From NCBI GenBank assembly GCA_016110215.1, contig JADWQD010000010.1:1240001-1304000 (forward strand): a stretch of DNA of 64,000 nt, given 5' to 3'. Shown piece after piece: positions 33,808 through 43,415 of this stretch; the stretch's first letter is position 1; every line of letters begins with the position of its first letter. This DNA comes from Capronia americana. Lineage: Eukaryota > Ascomycota > Eurotiomycetes > Chaetothyriales > Herpotrichiellaceae. The translations under genes were made by a program, and so were the position numbers. The notes under the pieces are model-generated. The model searched no databases and was not told where the DNA came from. It worked only from the letters and a program-made list of their open reading frames with translations.

Positions 33808-34785
33808 TTATTTTGATGCTGACGCCTCCTCGTCTTTCAACGTCTCTAGGTAGTCCCGGCAAGATTGTAGAAATGAGGTATCCTGCTTCATGCCAAGCGA
33901 GAGACCCAGGCTGTTGTCGAAGTCGTCTGCCCAGGAGTACAAGAGAGACTGCATCTCCGGCACGACTTCTTCCTTGACCAAATCCAACTTATCTCTCCCG
34001 CCCACTTGTTCCAGCGCGTCCAACATATCCTGCACGGTCACCGCGAAGCCGGGAACATTGACGGCTCTTCGATGAGGGGCCAGTGCATCCCGCGGAAGCT
34101 TCGTCGCTATAATGACATTGTAGACTAGCGTCTTGGGCGAACACATCCAGTGACGCCACGCCCGGTCTCGGAGTGGCACTCTACACTCCAGCCCGTTCAG
34201 GGGCTCGCGAATGATGCCCGACAGGAACGCCGACACTGCGGGACTGGGCTTGCCAGGGCGGATCGAGATGGTGGGAAAGCGGAGCGAGAAGCCGTTGATC
34301 ATACCTCGGCGCGTAAAGTCGTTGATCAATGTCTCGCAGATGAGCTTTTGACATCCGTATGTCATCTCGGGCGTGCAGACGGTGGCCTCAGACACGCCCT
34401 TCTTGGGCACCGGCGTGCCATACACGGCTTCGCTCGAGGCATAAATGACCCTCACCCCGGGACATTTCTTCGCGAGATTCAGCAGCAACGCGCGGGTCGC
34501 GTCGACGTTGACACTGTATCCCAGTTCCAAGTCCGCCTCGGCCGCTGAAGACATGACACCGTGCAGGAGAATTGCCGTGTCGAGCCCGTCGGGGATAATG
34601 TTGGCGGAGGATTCAATCAGGTCGGCTTTGACCGTCTTCGCGTTCTGAGCATACTTGGCACCACGGGGAATAGGAGGTTCAATGACATCGACGAGAGTGA
34701 GCTCGAGGGACTCGTCGTCGAGCAGCGCCTTGGACACAATCTGTCCGATGAAGCCTGCGGCTCCCGTGACGAGGATGCGTGGCAT
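33808..34785 (-). CDS. DenD-like NAD(P)-dependent sugar-acid dehydrogenase (extended SDR)
   Basis: This is a single exon of 325 aa; the ATG at 34785 opens MPRILVTGAAGFIG with the Rossmann glycine motif TGAAGFIG (7-14). Further SDR landmarks are the substrate-side YASSEAVYG (115-123) and catalytic Y143-x3-K147 in MTYGCQK. The segment RFPTISIRPGKPSPAVSAF and the following FLSGIIREPLNG are characteristic of the D-erythronate dehydrogenase (DenD) branch of epimerase-like SDRs, which oxidise C2 of four-carbon acid sugars in bacteria. A C-terminal stretch (DFDNSLGLSLGMKQDTSFLQ) also fits that group. The protein is probably cytosolic. It is divergent from the PhyH gene across a 521-bp promoter and convergent with the aldolase gene. 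A different sugar acid as substrate is possible. Confidence 0.83.
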   Translation of the reverse strand: MPRILVTGAAGFIGQIVSKALLDDESLELTLVDVIEPPIPRGAKYAQNAKTVKADLIESSANIIPDGLDTAILLHGVMSSAAEADLELGYSVNVDATRALLLNLAKKCPGVRVIYASSEAVYGTPVPKKGVSEATVCTPEMTYGCQKLICETLINDFTRRGMINGFSLRFPTISIRPGKPSPAVSAFLSGIIREPLNGLECRVPLRDRAWRHWMCSPKTLVYNVIIATKLPRDALAPHRRAVNVPGFAVTVQDMLDALEQVGGRDKLDLVKEEVVPEMQSLLYSWADDFDNSLGLSLGMKQDTSFLQSCRDYLETLKDEEASASK

Positions 34786-35306
34786 CCTTGTGACAGTTTC
34801 GAAGAAGGAAGCGACTTGGAGCAAGACAGGCGCGTTGCAGACCGAGATCAGGTGGTTCCATGTCAACTATGTAACCGCAGCCTTGCGCGTCCCCTGTTGA
34901 TGCCATATGCCGAATCCTCTCCCGATTGCTGCGTGTGTGCTCGCGATGATAATGACCCGGTGATGATGAAGTGGATCGAAGGCCCGGCGTAACTCTTGTT
35001 CCGGGCGGCACGGCCAAGAAATGTGCGACCTGGAGCTTCTCAGAGGCCAATAAGGGCTGGTCCGCCGGCATAAGGCTTCCCCCGAGTCGCTCGCCACCGC
35101 CTAAAGCCCCCCATGGCCATTAACTTCTAGGCGTCGTCGGCACCCCCAACATCTGGGGTTTATATACGGAGAACAGTCGGTATGTGAGCGTAGAGAATGT
35201 GTCCAAGTCAAGAATCTGTGACATTGACTAACTATTTTCCTCACTGAAGTACGCCTTCATCATCTTCTCTAACTAATTATCGCCGTCACTATCTGATCGA
35301 CCAACC
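34786..35306. promoter_or_regulatory. Divergent promoter, DenD-like / PhyH genes
   Basis: This is 521 bp shared by two divergent cluster genes. It contains an inverted repeat CCCGG-N13-CCGGG at 34983-35005 (CGG-N13-CCG core, Zn2Cys6 style) and a TATATA at about 35161-35166 on the PhyH side, about 145 bp before its ATG. Coordinated control by the cluster's own Zn2Cys6 protein is inferred. Confidence 0.5.
34983..35005. promoter_or_regulatory. Candidate Zn2Cys6 binding palindrome CGG-N13-CCG
   Basis: Perfect 5-bp arms CCCGG and CCGGG are separated by 13 bases. Everted or inverted CGG triplets at fixed spacing are the usual targets of binuclear-cluster regulators. No binding evidence exists in the sequence itself. 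Confidence 0.35.
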
Positions 35307-36369
35307 ATGGCTACCGCTACTCAAACCATGACCGCGAGTCCTGCATCTGTCCGTGTTTTCAGCCCGTTCAAGTACGTCCAAGGTTGAAGTCCTGATAGCG
35401 CAGAACTAACAAGAGACTGCCAGATTGACAGCCGCTGAAATTGACGGTGGCTGGCTCGAGGAGCTCGAAACTCAGGGTTATACCGTCGTTAGAGGGGCGG
35501 TGCCTTCAGATCGCGCCGCCTACTATCAGAAAAAGGCGATCGAATGGCTTCAGACGTTCGATCCCAACTTGGACCCCCAGGACCCTTCGACCTGGAAGCA
35601 ACAGAATCTACCTCTCCAGACGGAAAGAAACACCTACGAGCACTACTCGGTCGTGCATGAGAAGTTCATGTGGGAGGCTCGTCAGGAACCCGGCGTGGTC
35701 AACGCCTTTCAGAAGATCTGGGGAACCGATGAGCTGCTCGTCTCCTTCGACTCTCTTAACGTCACGCTGCCCAACCTGAAGAAAGCGCGAGCTCCGTGGC
35801 CACATGTCGACCAGGCTCCGCGCAAACGAGGCCTGCACTGCATTCAAGGCATCATCAACCTCAGCCACGCGGGACCGGAAGACGGCTCGCTCGTGGTGGT
35901 CTCGGGCTCGTCAAAACTGACGGAAGAGTTCTTCGACAAGCACACCGACCCGTCGACCTGGGAGTGGAAAGACAACCGCTACTTCGACGAGAAGGACATG
36001 GAGTGGTTCTTCGCCCGAGGGTGCAAAGTCACCAAGGTCCTAGCCGAGCCCGGCGACCTGATCCTCTGGGATTCGAGGACGATCCACTGGGGAGGCGAGC
36101 CGACGGAGAAGAGCAGCACCATCCGGACCGTCATCTACGCGGCCTACGCTCCGGCCAAACTGGCCTCGCAGGAAGCCATGGCCGAGAAGCAGAAAATCTT
36201 CCGCGCCTGGGGTGCCACCACCCACTGGCCGCACGACAACATCAAGCTGCGCAGCCTGCAAGCGTCGTATCCCGACGGCACACTAGACCCTCGACACCGG
36301 ACAGAGCCGCTCGAGAAGCCCGAGCTCAATGACAAGGTGCTCAAACTGGCGGGCGTCAAGTCATACTGA
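35307..36369 (+). CDS. PhyH-type Fe(II)/2-oxoglutarate dioxygenase 1
   Basis: The model is join(35307..35371, 35424..36369), 336 aa, with a 52-nt intron. The long frame itself starts at a non-ATG codon; the short first exon supplies MATATQTMTASPASVRVFSP and an in-frame join at FK-LTAAEID. The iron site is PHVDQ (H149, D151) with distal H243 in RTIHWGG, and R256 (TIRTVIY) is placed to bind 2-oxoglutarate. Spacing fits phytanoyl-CoA dioxygenase (PhyH) family members of fungi, soluble and about 300-350 residues. It would hydroxylate or oxidatively cleave a small molecule; the neighbouring sugar-acid enzymes suggest a modified sugar or glycoside, but this is inference. It is divergent from the DenD-like gene. 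Confidence 0.85.
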
Positions 36370-36707
36370 GTTGGATTTTAAAATAATTGGGGCCCGACAT
36401 TCTTCGTCGAAGACCCCTAGGTAGTATATATATATGTAACTGTACAGCATCAATCCACTCATTGCCTGCCAGCCTCAGCCTCGTATTGAGACATCCAGTG
36501 CTCCATGCGTAGCTTTAACTAGAATGCCGTCGCTTATTGGGGGGCTCCTATCGGCACCCTTAAAATGCTCCCTTTATGGGCCCGGTGGAATTCCGCTTAG
36601 TCGATCGACCAGCCAAATGCAAAGATCCTCGGCTCTTGGTATTTTCGACAACTACACGACACTTGATTTTCTGCTCGCCTCAATGATCTATCGCGTCGTG
36701 TGTCGCC
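36370..36707. other. Short intergenic region before the Zn2Cys6 gene
   Basis: This is 338 bp with a TATATATATATG run (about 36425-36437) that probably lies in the 3' region of the PhyH gene. No gene is seen. Confidence 0.5.
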
Positions 36708-38941
36708 ATGTCTACGACTGAAAACCCGGGCGTGACCGACGATGGCATGGATTCGCCGCCCAGTAAACGTCCGCGGATTCTGTCCAAAGCGTACGTGCCT
36801 TGATCCCCCCTCCAGCGCGTCTGGACCGAACTTTGTTGTAGCCTGACGTGATAGCGCGGAAACAGGTGTGAAACATGCAAGCAGAAGAAGACGAGATGCG
36901 ACAGCGCTCGACCATACTGTGGCACCTGCCATCGCATGGGTGAGGCCCCAGTAATCTCCCTGATTTCGGACGTTTGCAAACTGACCTTGGGCCCCCGTCA
37001 GGAAGCGCATGCGTTTATCGCGAGAAAGGCCAACCAGGCGTGCGCCCTGGGTATGGAAAGGCTGTCGAGCAACGGCTGAGTCTGGTCGAGACGACAATGG
37101 ACAAGATGAACCAGTCGATCCAGGAGATCCTGAACCACATCCGCCCGGACTTCGCCATTTCCGCCGACACCGCCGACGCCACGACGGCCCTGCAGAACGC
37201 CGGCCATGATCCCGGTGGTGCTGCCAATGCCTCGACATCATGGACGGGCCCCGATACGGGAACCCAGGCGTGGCAACAACAGCCTCAGCAGCTGTCCGAT
37301 ATGGCCTCGTTCGCCGCGCTCAGTCCCATGATGGATCGCATGCCCTCGGCGACGATGATGCCGCCGTTGCACGAACCGGCGATACCGGGACTGCCACCGG
37401 CGACTGTGATGCAGGAGCTGGTGGAACTGTTCTTCGAACTGGTCCATCCGTGGATGCCCATGTTCTGCCAGCCCCATTTCCGAAGCAACATGTTTGCCCC
37501 GGAGCGCCAGGTCCTGCTCCATGCCATCGTGGCCGTGACGTTCCGGTTCTGGAGGAAACCCGCCCCGGCGGCCAAGGAGCGGGACGATTTCGTCAAGGCC
37601 TCGCGCGAGCAGGTCTTGCTCAGGACCATCGACGCGTGCTCGCTGGTCTCGACCCAGGCGCTGGCGCTCTTAGCTCTCGATTCGCTGGGCCAAGGTCCCG
37701 GCCCGAGAACATGGAACGCCATGTCGATGCTCGTCGCGGCGTGTCGACATCTCGGGCTCGCAAAGAGTCCTTCGCCGACAACCCCCGAGACGACCTCGCC
37801 GCTGGTGAGGAACGAGGACGACGACGACGGGGCCGGGGTGTCTTATATCGCCGTGGAGGAGAAGCGCCGGCTCTTCTGGACCATTTACAGCCTCGATCGG
37901 TTCTCCAGCGCGTCGCACGGCCAGCCTGGCGGCATCGACGCCAAGAACATCCGCCTCCCCTACCCGGCGAGCGACCGAGACTGGGGCCAATACGTGCCGC
38001 CCGAGTGGTTCCAGGCGGTCGTCCCGCAGGCCAAATTGACGCACGTCCATTGCCCTTCGCGCCTGTGGCATCACACCATCGACGTGCTGGCCATGATGGA
38101 CCGGGCGAACCAGCTCCTCATCAAGCCGCTGGATCTGACCCTGCCGGCCCATTGCCAGGAGTGGCAGAGCATGTTCCGCCGCCTCGACATCACCATGTCT
38201 ACCTGGTTTGAGAACCTGCCGCGCGAGGTCCACGAGCGACCGGCCACGTTCGACCCCATGTGGATCATGCTCCATGCCACGTTCCAACTGTACGAAGAAC
38301 CCTCCCTCTTCCTCCTCCTCTCTTTCACGCGCTGATCCTGTTCATTCGCTAACATGTTCATTTCGGCAACCAGCGTCAACATTAGAATGTACACTGTGGC
38401 TGCGTTTCCGTCGACGACGTCGAATTATCTGCGTCCGTCGTCCTCGGCGCGCAGTCGCTGTCGCCAGTCCATCAAAGTCGTCGTGGCACTCGCGAGCTCG
38501 TTACAGCCTCAGGAGCTGGACCGGCTCAACCCCATGTTTGCCTTTGTGGTATGGGTGGCCTCGAGAAGCCTGATCATTCTCTGGACTACGGGCTACGAAA
38601 CAAATCACGAGTCCATGCCGGCCGACCTGGAGCCCCTGCTGCACGTGCTGAGACAGATGGCCGCTCAATGGCCCTGCGCACAGCGATACGCCGACATCAT
38701 CCAGCTCATTCTGGACACCAAGAACAACCCCGACGGTCCCACGGGCATCGACGTCTTCAACGACACGAGACGCACCTCGTACGGTCTCCAGAGCCTCTTG
38801 GGCACCCTGATCGTTTCGCGAACCCAAGAAGCCTTCCACAATGCCTTTGACTTTCTCGACCTGACGCTGCCGGACCAAACCGACTTCAGCACGTCGAGGA
38901 TGGGCATGTTTGGGCCGGAACATGACGGCGACTGGCTGTAA
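36708..38941 (+). CDS. Zn2Cys6 fungal transcription factor of the cluster
   Basis: The model is join(36708..36790, 36866..36939, 37002..38289, 38374..38941), 670 aa. Splicing of the first two introns assembles a complete binuclear cluster, CETCKQKKTRC then PYCGTCHRMGSAC (C-x2-C-x6-C-x6-C-x2-C-x6-C), at about residues 29-56, preceded by a basic RPR patch and followed by a short coiled coil (VEQRLSLVETTMDKM). The middle homology (fungal_trans) region spans about 190-480 with EEKRRLFWTIYSLDRF, the family hallmark. The C-terminal half is helical with NIRMYTVAAFP after the third intron. Position inside the cluster suggests it is the pathway-specific activator. It converges with the hydroxyacid dehydrogenase gene, 87 bp apart. 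Confidence 0.92.
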
Positions 38942-39028
38942 AGACCCCAATGTGTCGTGTCGTGCCGGACGGACACGACGGCCTCCCCCCGCACCCGCTA
39001 CTCATTACCTCCCCGTAAGGCTTGCTCT

Positions 39029-40319
39029 CTAGGTAATCGCCAGAAGATGCACCTGCTCGGGCACCGTGCTCTTCAACCTGCCGGTTTCCAGCGCCGACCG
39101 AACATTGCCGATCATCCACTCCTCCATCTTCGTCTTGGTCTGGTTCGACGGGATTAGTGACAGTAATGCCTGAGATCTTCCCGGGGGGTCATACCTCGAC
39201 CGTGGATGTGCCCATGTGAGGGAGCAGGCAGACATGGGGGTTCGAGACCAAGCCCGGATGGATCTTCGGTTCCTGCTGATACACGTCCAGACCGACAGAG
39301 AGAACTCGGCCCGAGTTTAAGGCTTCCACCAGGGCGTCTTCATCCATCACTCCTCCCCTCGCGGTATTAACGATGATGATGCCTTTCTTCATCTTTGCAA
39401 ACTCGTTAGTGGAAATGATGTTGCGTGTCCTTGACTATAAGCCTCAAGTCAGAAGGGAAATCGCTGGCTGGGATCAAGGATACTTACATTGAGAGGAAGG
39501 TTCAAGCTCAGCACATCACTCTTTGCGAGTAGATCGTCGAACCCCACATACTCGGCTCCCTGGGCGGACTCGTGGCTCAGCTTGTTTCGGTTATGATAGA
39601 TGACCGTCATCCCGAACCCCTCGGCCTTCTTCTTCAGGTTCAAGCCAATCCCACCGAGGCCCAGGATACCCAGGACCTTACCCTGCGGATCGTGGCCCAG
39701 TGGCGGCGGCGGAACCGCGCCTTTCCACGTGCCCTGGCGAATGGCCATGATGCCGTTGTTGAAACCGCGGAGGGTGGCGAGGATCAGAAACATGGCGCAA
39801 TCGGCCGTGGCTTCGTCGACCACCTTGGGACAATTGGACACGAAGATGCCGCGCGCCGTGCACGCCGGGATATCGAGACTGTCATAGCCAGCGCCCATGT
39901 GCGCTATGTACTTGACACTTTTGGGCAGGGCGTCGAGCAGCTCTTCGTCCCATTTCCCTGTCTGGGCCATACTCGGAGGCGCCCGGTCGCAGATGGCCAC
40001 AGTGCCGTCATGCTTGCCGCTCCTCAACTCGGCGAGGAATTCGTCGCGGTTGGTGGCTTGCGTGGTCGTCAGCTCTGCGATCTCGGATATCGCGTTCCAT
40101 GCGTCGTGGGCGCTGTCAAAGAGATCTGTTAGCAGAGCCCGATCCACGGTATTTTTCGGCGGGGGCAGTACACATAGCAAAACGCTTTCACAAGCAAACC
40201 ATACGATGAAGAGAGAGACAGAGATACCTCTCCTTCCTAATCTCTAACAGTTCAAATCAACACGAGGTAATAACTCACTGGTCAAGTTTACCCAACAACA
40301 GCGCCTTTGGTTTTCCCAT
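39029..40319 (-). CDS. D-2-hydroxyacid dehydrogenase (glyoxylate/hydroxypyruvate reductase-like)
   Basis: The model is complement(join(39029..39139, 39195..39434, 39488..40112, 40279..40319)), 338 aa, with introns of 166, 53 and 55 nt. Exon 1 encodes only MGKPKALLLGKLDH-like residues and is confirmed by an in-frame GTGAGT...CAG join. The NAD(P)-binding motif is GLGGIG (165-170). The catalytic triad is R248 in NTARGG, E277 in YQQEPKI and H295 in PHMGTST. The C-terminus resumes correctly after the last intron (NVRSALETGRL). Such enzymes interconvert 2-keto and D-2-hydroxy acids such as glyoxylate/glycolate or hydroxypyruvate/D-glycerate. In this cluster it would reduce or oxidise the keto-acid half released by the aldolase. 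It is divergent from the DUF3533 gene. Confidence 0.92.
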
Positions 40320-41589
40320 GGTCGAGGAAGGGTCAAGGGTCAAGTGCTAAGCAAGAACCGAACTCCCTCCTCGAAGGCCTGACCGAGACTGGTGTCGTTT
40401 ACTGTAGTCCGTTTTGGGTCGGTGGTTGCTTGACCCGGAAAGTGCCCCAAATGACCGCCCGGGGTTATCACCGAGTCCCTTCTCTCTTATGCCCTTCCGG
40501 CGGCAACTCACACGCGTCAAAAGTCCAGATACAGTGCAGTATGACTACTCACCCCGGACAAGCCTCGAGGCTTACTGTGTAGTATTGCTGTGTTTCCCCC
40601 GTGGAGTCCATCGGCTCATCGACGCCCCGCCCCGCAGATGCGTGATGAAGGAATTGCCCGCTGATGTTACTGTACGTCCCCGCGGGCCATTAACGCCCCG
40701 GCACCGGTTATGAGCGAAGCGGATGCATTCTACATGACTGTCAAATAGGACTAGACTAGTCGGATGGTTCCAAACCCGTCAAAGGGCTCTGATGAGAAAT
40801 CTAGCGACTAGGATACTCGTACTGTCATGATCATTCACTGGCGTGGTGTAGGTCTGGCTTCTCTCGAACGGTTCGCTAGTACGGCTTACTATAGAACAGC
40901 TGCAAGCGCTGGACAAATACAAACCTATAGCGAGATCGTGACCTCAATCGAGAATACAGTTCTCTCCGATACCCACGATTGAACGAGACTACTGACTGCA
41001 GAGAGAATTTCAAAGGAAAAGGCTCCGTCAGGGCGGCAACAGTAATAATCCAGGAGGATCCGATGCTGGACGACCTAGAAATGGGTTCTCTCAATCGTGT
41101 TTAAATTTTAACTTTCTAGATTATTGGCAAGAGGGTGGTGATTTGAAGCTGAGTTGAGGGTGAGTTGAAGTTGAGTTGATGGTGAGTCGTGAAGAGCGGG
41201 TTTTGAAAGCGGAGTACAGTCCCGAAGTGACCTGCTAAGATATTAATCTAATAACAGCTCTAATAGCCCTACAACGTGCGTCGAACTGTAGAATTCTCCG
41301 TCCTCGTCCACCTCGGGTATTGCCCGCGGACAGTTCCTGGGATGCACGGATTCGCATCCAACGCAATGCAATGCACGCACGGAGTCCAAGTCCAATCACA
41401 TGTGGTGATTGAAGTTTCTAAAGAAAGATGCATAGAACAGCAGGGGTACACGTAACGTACCTCATCCTTCTCGTCGACAATGGACCTGAGCAGAGGGAAT
41501 TATTATGAATACAGGAGGAGAGGAGTTTGAACGGGATTTCGCTCCTGAGGTCCAGGTCCTGTTCCATCCTCAAACCGTCATTGTCCATA
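40320..41589. promoter_or_regulatory. Divergent promoter with dense CreA-type sites
   Basis: A 1.27-kb region between the hydroxyacid dehydrogenase and DUF3533 genes. Seven matches to the CreA consensus SYGGRG (either strand) lie within 243 bp: 40459, 40552, 40601, 40625, 40630, 40678 and 40696. Chance predicts about one per 256 bp on two strands. Several lie closely paired, as functional CreA sites often do. This fits glucose repression of the cluster. The right half (about 41100-41260) is AT-richer, with GGTGAGTTGAAG-like repeats. Confidence 0.55.
41123..41190. repeat. GAGTTGA-type short repeats
   Basis: GAAGCTGAGTTGAGGGTGAG and GAAGTTGAGTTGATGGTGAG follow each other (about 41143-41183), a roughly 20-bp imperfect tandem duplication in noncoding DNA. 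Confidence 0.55.
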
Positions 41590-43173
41590 ATGTCGACGCT
41601 GTTCCAGCCAGAGCCGTTTCGCGCGCCCTTTATGCTCGACAACGAGAGTGTCGGCTCCACGGCGCCGTCGTATCGATCGTACGAGTACCAAACCGAGCAG
41701 GCTCCAGACGGGGCTACTCCCTTCCTGGTGCGCGCCAACAGCTTCGGCTCGTCGAACACATCGCACCAGGTCAGGCCACCGCCACCGCCATCGCCGCCGC
41801 CGCCGCCGCCGTCCGCGGGAGCCACGTTGCTACATCTGGCCGGGCGGCGGCGCAGCTCGACCATCCCGCCGAAGACATCCTACCACTCGCTTGCCGCCGA
41901 CATAGGCGAGACCAAGGAGGAGGACGAAGACTCCTGGCCCGCGACACGGAACTCGTTCCTCGCCAAGATCGCGATTGTCTTCGTTCTGCTCCAGCTTTTG
42001 TTCCTCGGGAATCTGTCGTACCTGTACGGCTCCCTGTGGGGATCCAACGGCCGCATCTCAAATCTGCATGTCCTGTGGTTGGATCTCGACGGCGGAGCCA
42101 TCGGCCAGTCCGTGAGCGAGGCGTACAAAGGCCTGCAGGGACCGGGGTTCCCGTCGTTCGAGAAGGCCGTCTCCCCCGGCGGAGGACCGCAAGACGTGGC
42201 GGGAGCGATCCACGCCGTGAGATCCGGGTCCTACTGGGCGGCGTTCGTGGTCAATGCGGCGGCGTCGACGCGCCTCGACGACGCCCTTGGCACCGGCACC
42301 GGCGGCGGCGGCGGCACTTCCGCACGGTCGTACAACGCGAGCGCCGCGCTGACCTATGTCTGGAATCAAGTCCGGTACCCGCCGTTCTCCGACGAAGCAT
42401 TGATGTCCAACTTCGAGCAGCTCGCGCGGGCCGCGGAGCAGGACTATCTGCACCGTCACGGCCTCACGGGCGTACAGACCGTGGTGGACCGCAACGACAG
42501 CGCCGCGGTCCAAGTGCTCTTCCACCCGATCGGCATCTCGGGCGTGAACCTCGCGGCGACGGCCAACCCGACGCGCCTCCTCTACAACACGGCGACGATG
42601 GTCATGCCCGTGCTGCAGCAGTTCTTCTTCGTGCTCATCCTGAACGGCCTGGCCGACGAGCTGGGGATCTACTCGTACAAGCACGTCGGGTGGGCCGCCG
42701 CGCCTACGACGGCGGGGATCATCCGCGCGGGCCTCGCCTCCAGCTACACGCTCGTCTCCTCCGCGGCCATGACGGGCTACATGTGGGCGTTCCGCGAGAC
42801 ATGGCACGTGGACGCGCGGCAGTTCGTGCTGACGTGGATGGTCCTGTGGCTTCTGCACGCCGTGCACTTTGTCGTCGTGGACACGGCCGCCGCCGTCTGG
42901 CCCGTCCCCGTCATGCCCTTCTTCATCCTCACGTGGATCGTGCTGAACTTGGCGAGCTCGGTCAGCCCGCTGGAACTCAACCCGCCCTTTTACCTTTGGG
43001 GGTACGCACTCCCGGACAACGAGGCGTACGCCTTGCTGACGGACATTTGGTCCAGAGGAGCCGTGCCGGTGGTTCATCGCGCGCTCCCCGTTCTGGTCGC
43101 TTGGTTGGTGGTTGGCGCGGGGGCGGCTACCTTTGCGCACTTCCGTCGGTGTCGTCGCGCCCGGATGCAGTAA
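41590..43173 (+). CDS. DUF3533/SNG1-family membrane protein
   Basis: This is a single exon of 527 aa. The open frame extends upstream, but the first ATG is at 41590. The N-terminal 105 residues are disordered and Pro-rich (two PPPPP runs). TM1 (about 122-145, IAIVFVLLQLLFLGNLSYLY) and a large extracytoplasmic domain follow, with NLHVLWLDLDGGAIGQSVS and a Gly-rich loop. At least five C-terminal TM segments begin with MVMPVLQQFFFVLILNGL (about 340). This is the DUF3533 layout, known from yeast Sng1 (nitrosoguanidine resistance, lipid-asymmetry related) and related to ABC-2/YhgE-type membrane proteins. It could export or tolerate a toxic compound or metabolite handled by the cluster; that is inference. 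It converges with the second PhyH gene. Confidence 0.85.
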   Translation: MSTLFQPEPFRAPFMLDNESVGSTAPSYRSYEYQTEQAPDGATPFLVRANSFGSSNTSHQVRPPPPPSPPPPPPSAGATLLHLAGRRRSSTIPPKTSYHSLAADIGETKEEDEDSWPATRNSFLAKIAIVFVLLQLLFLGNLSYLYGSLWGSNGRISNLHVLWLDLDGGAIGQSVSEAYKGLQGPGFPSFEKAVSPGGGPQDVAGAIHAVRSGSYWAAFVVNAAASTRLDDALGTGTGGGGGTSARSYNASAALTYVWNQVRYPPFSDEALMSNFEQLARAAEQDYLHRHGLTGVQTVVDRNDSAAVQVLFHPIGISGVNLAATANPTRLLYNTATMVMPVLQQFFFVLILNGLADELGIYSYKHVGWAAAPTTAGIIRAGLASSYTLVSSAAMTGYMWAFRETWHVDARQFVLTWMVLWLLHAVHFVVVDTAAAVWPVPVMPFFILTWIVLNLASSVSPLELNPPFYLWGYALPDNEAYALLTDIWSRGAVPVVHRALPVLVAWLVVGAGAATFAHFRRCRRARMQ

Positions 43174-43415
43174 AGGGGGAGAATCTAGACTCATTCGGTC
43201 ATGTCTTGCCGGAGGGCAAGGCACGGCGTGGCAAGCTAATAAAATAGTGTATGTATTTATGAATGCGAGCTATTGCGCGAGTGCTCGAGCACACGAGTAT
43301 AGATGTGTGTATAAGTAAGAGTGTGTGTGTGCGAGAGTACGAATATAAGTGTGTAAATCAACATGAGGGTACGCACGTCAATATATCCCATTCGGAACAA
43401 AGCAACGTCTGGAGA

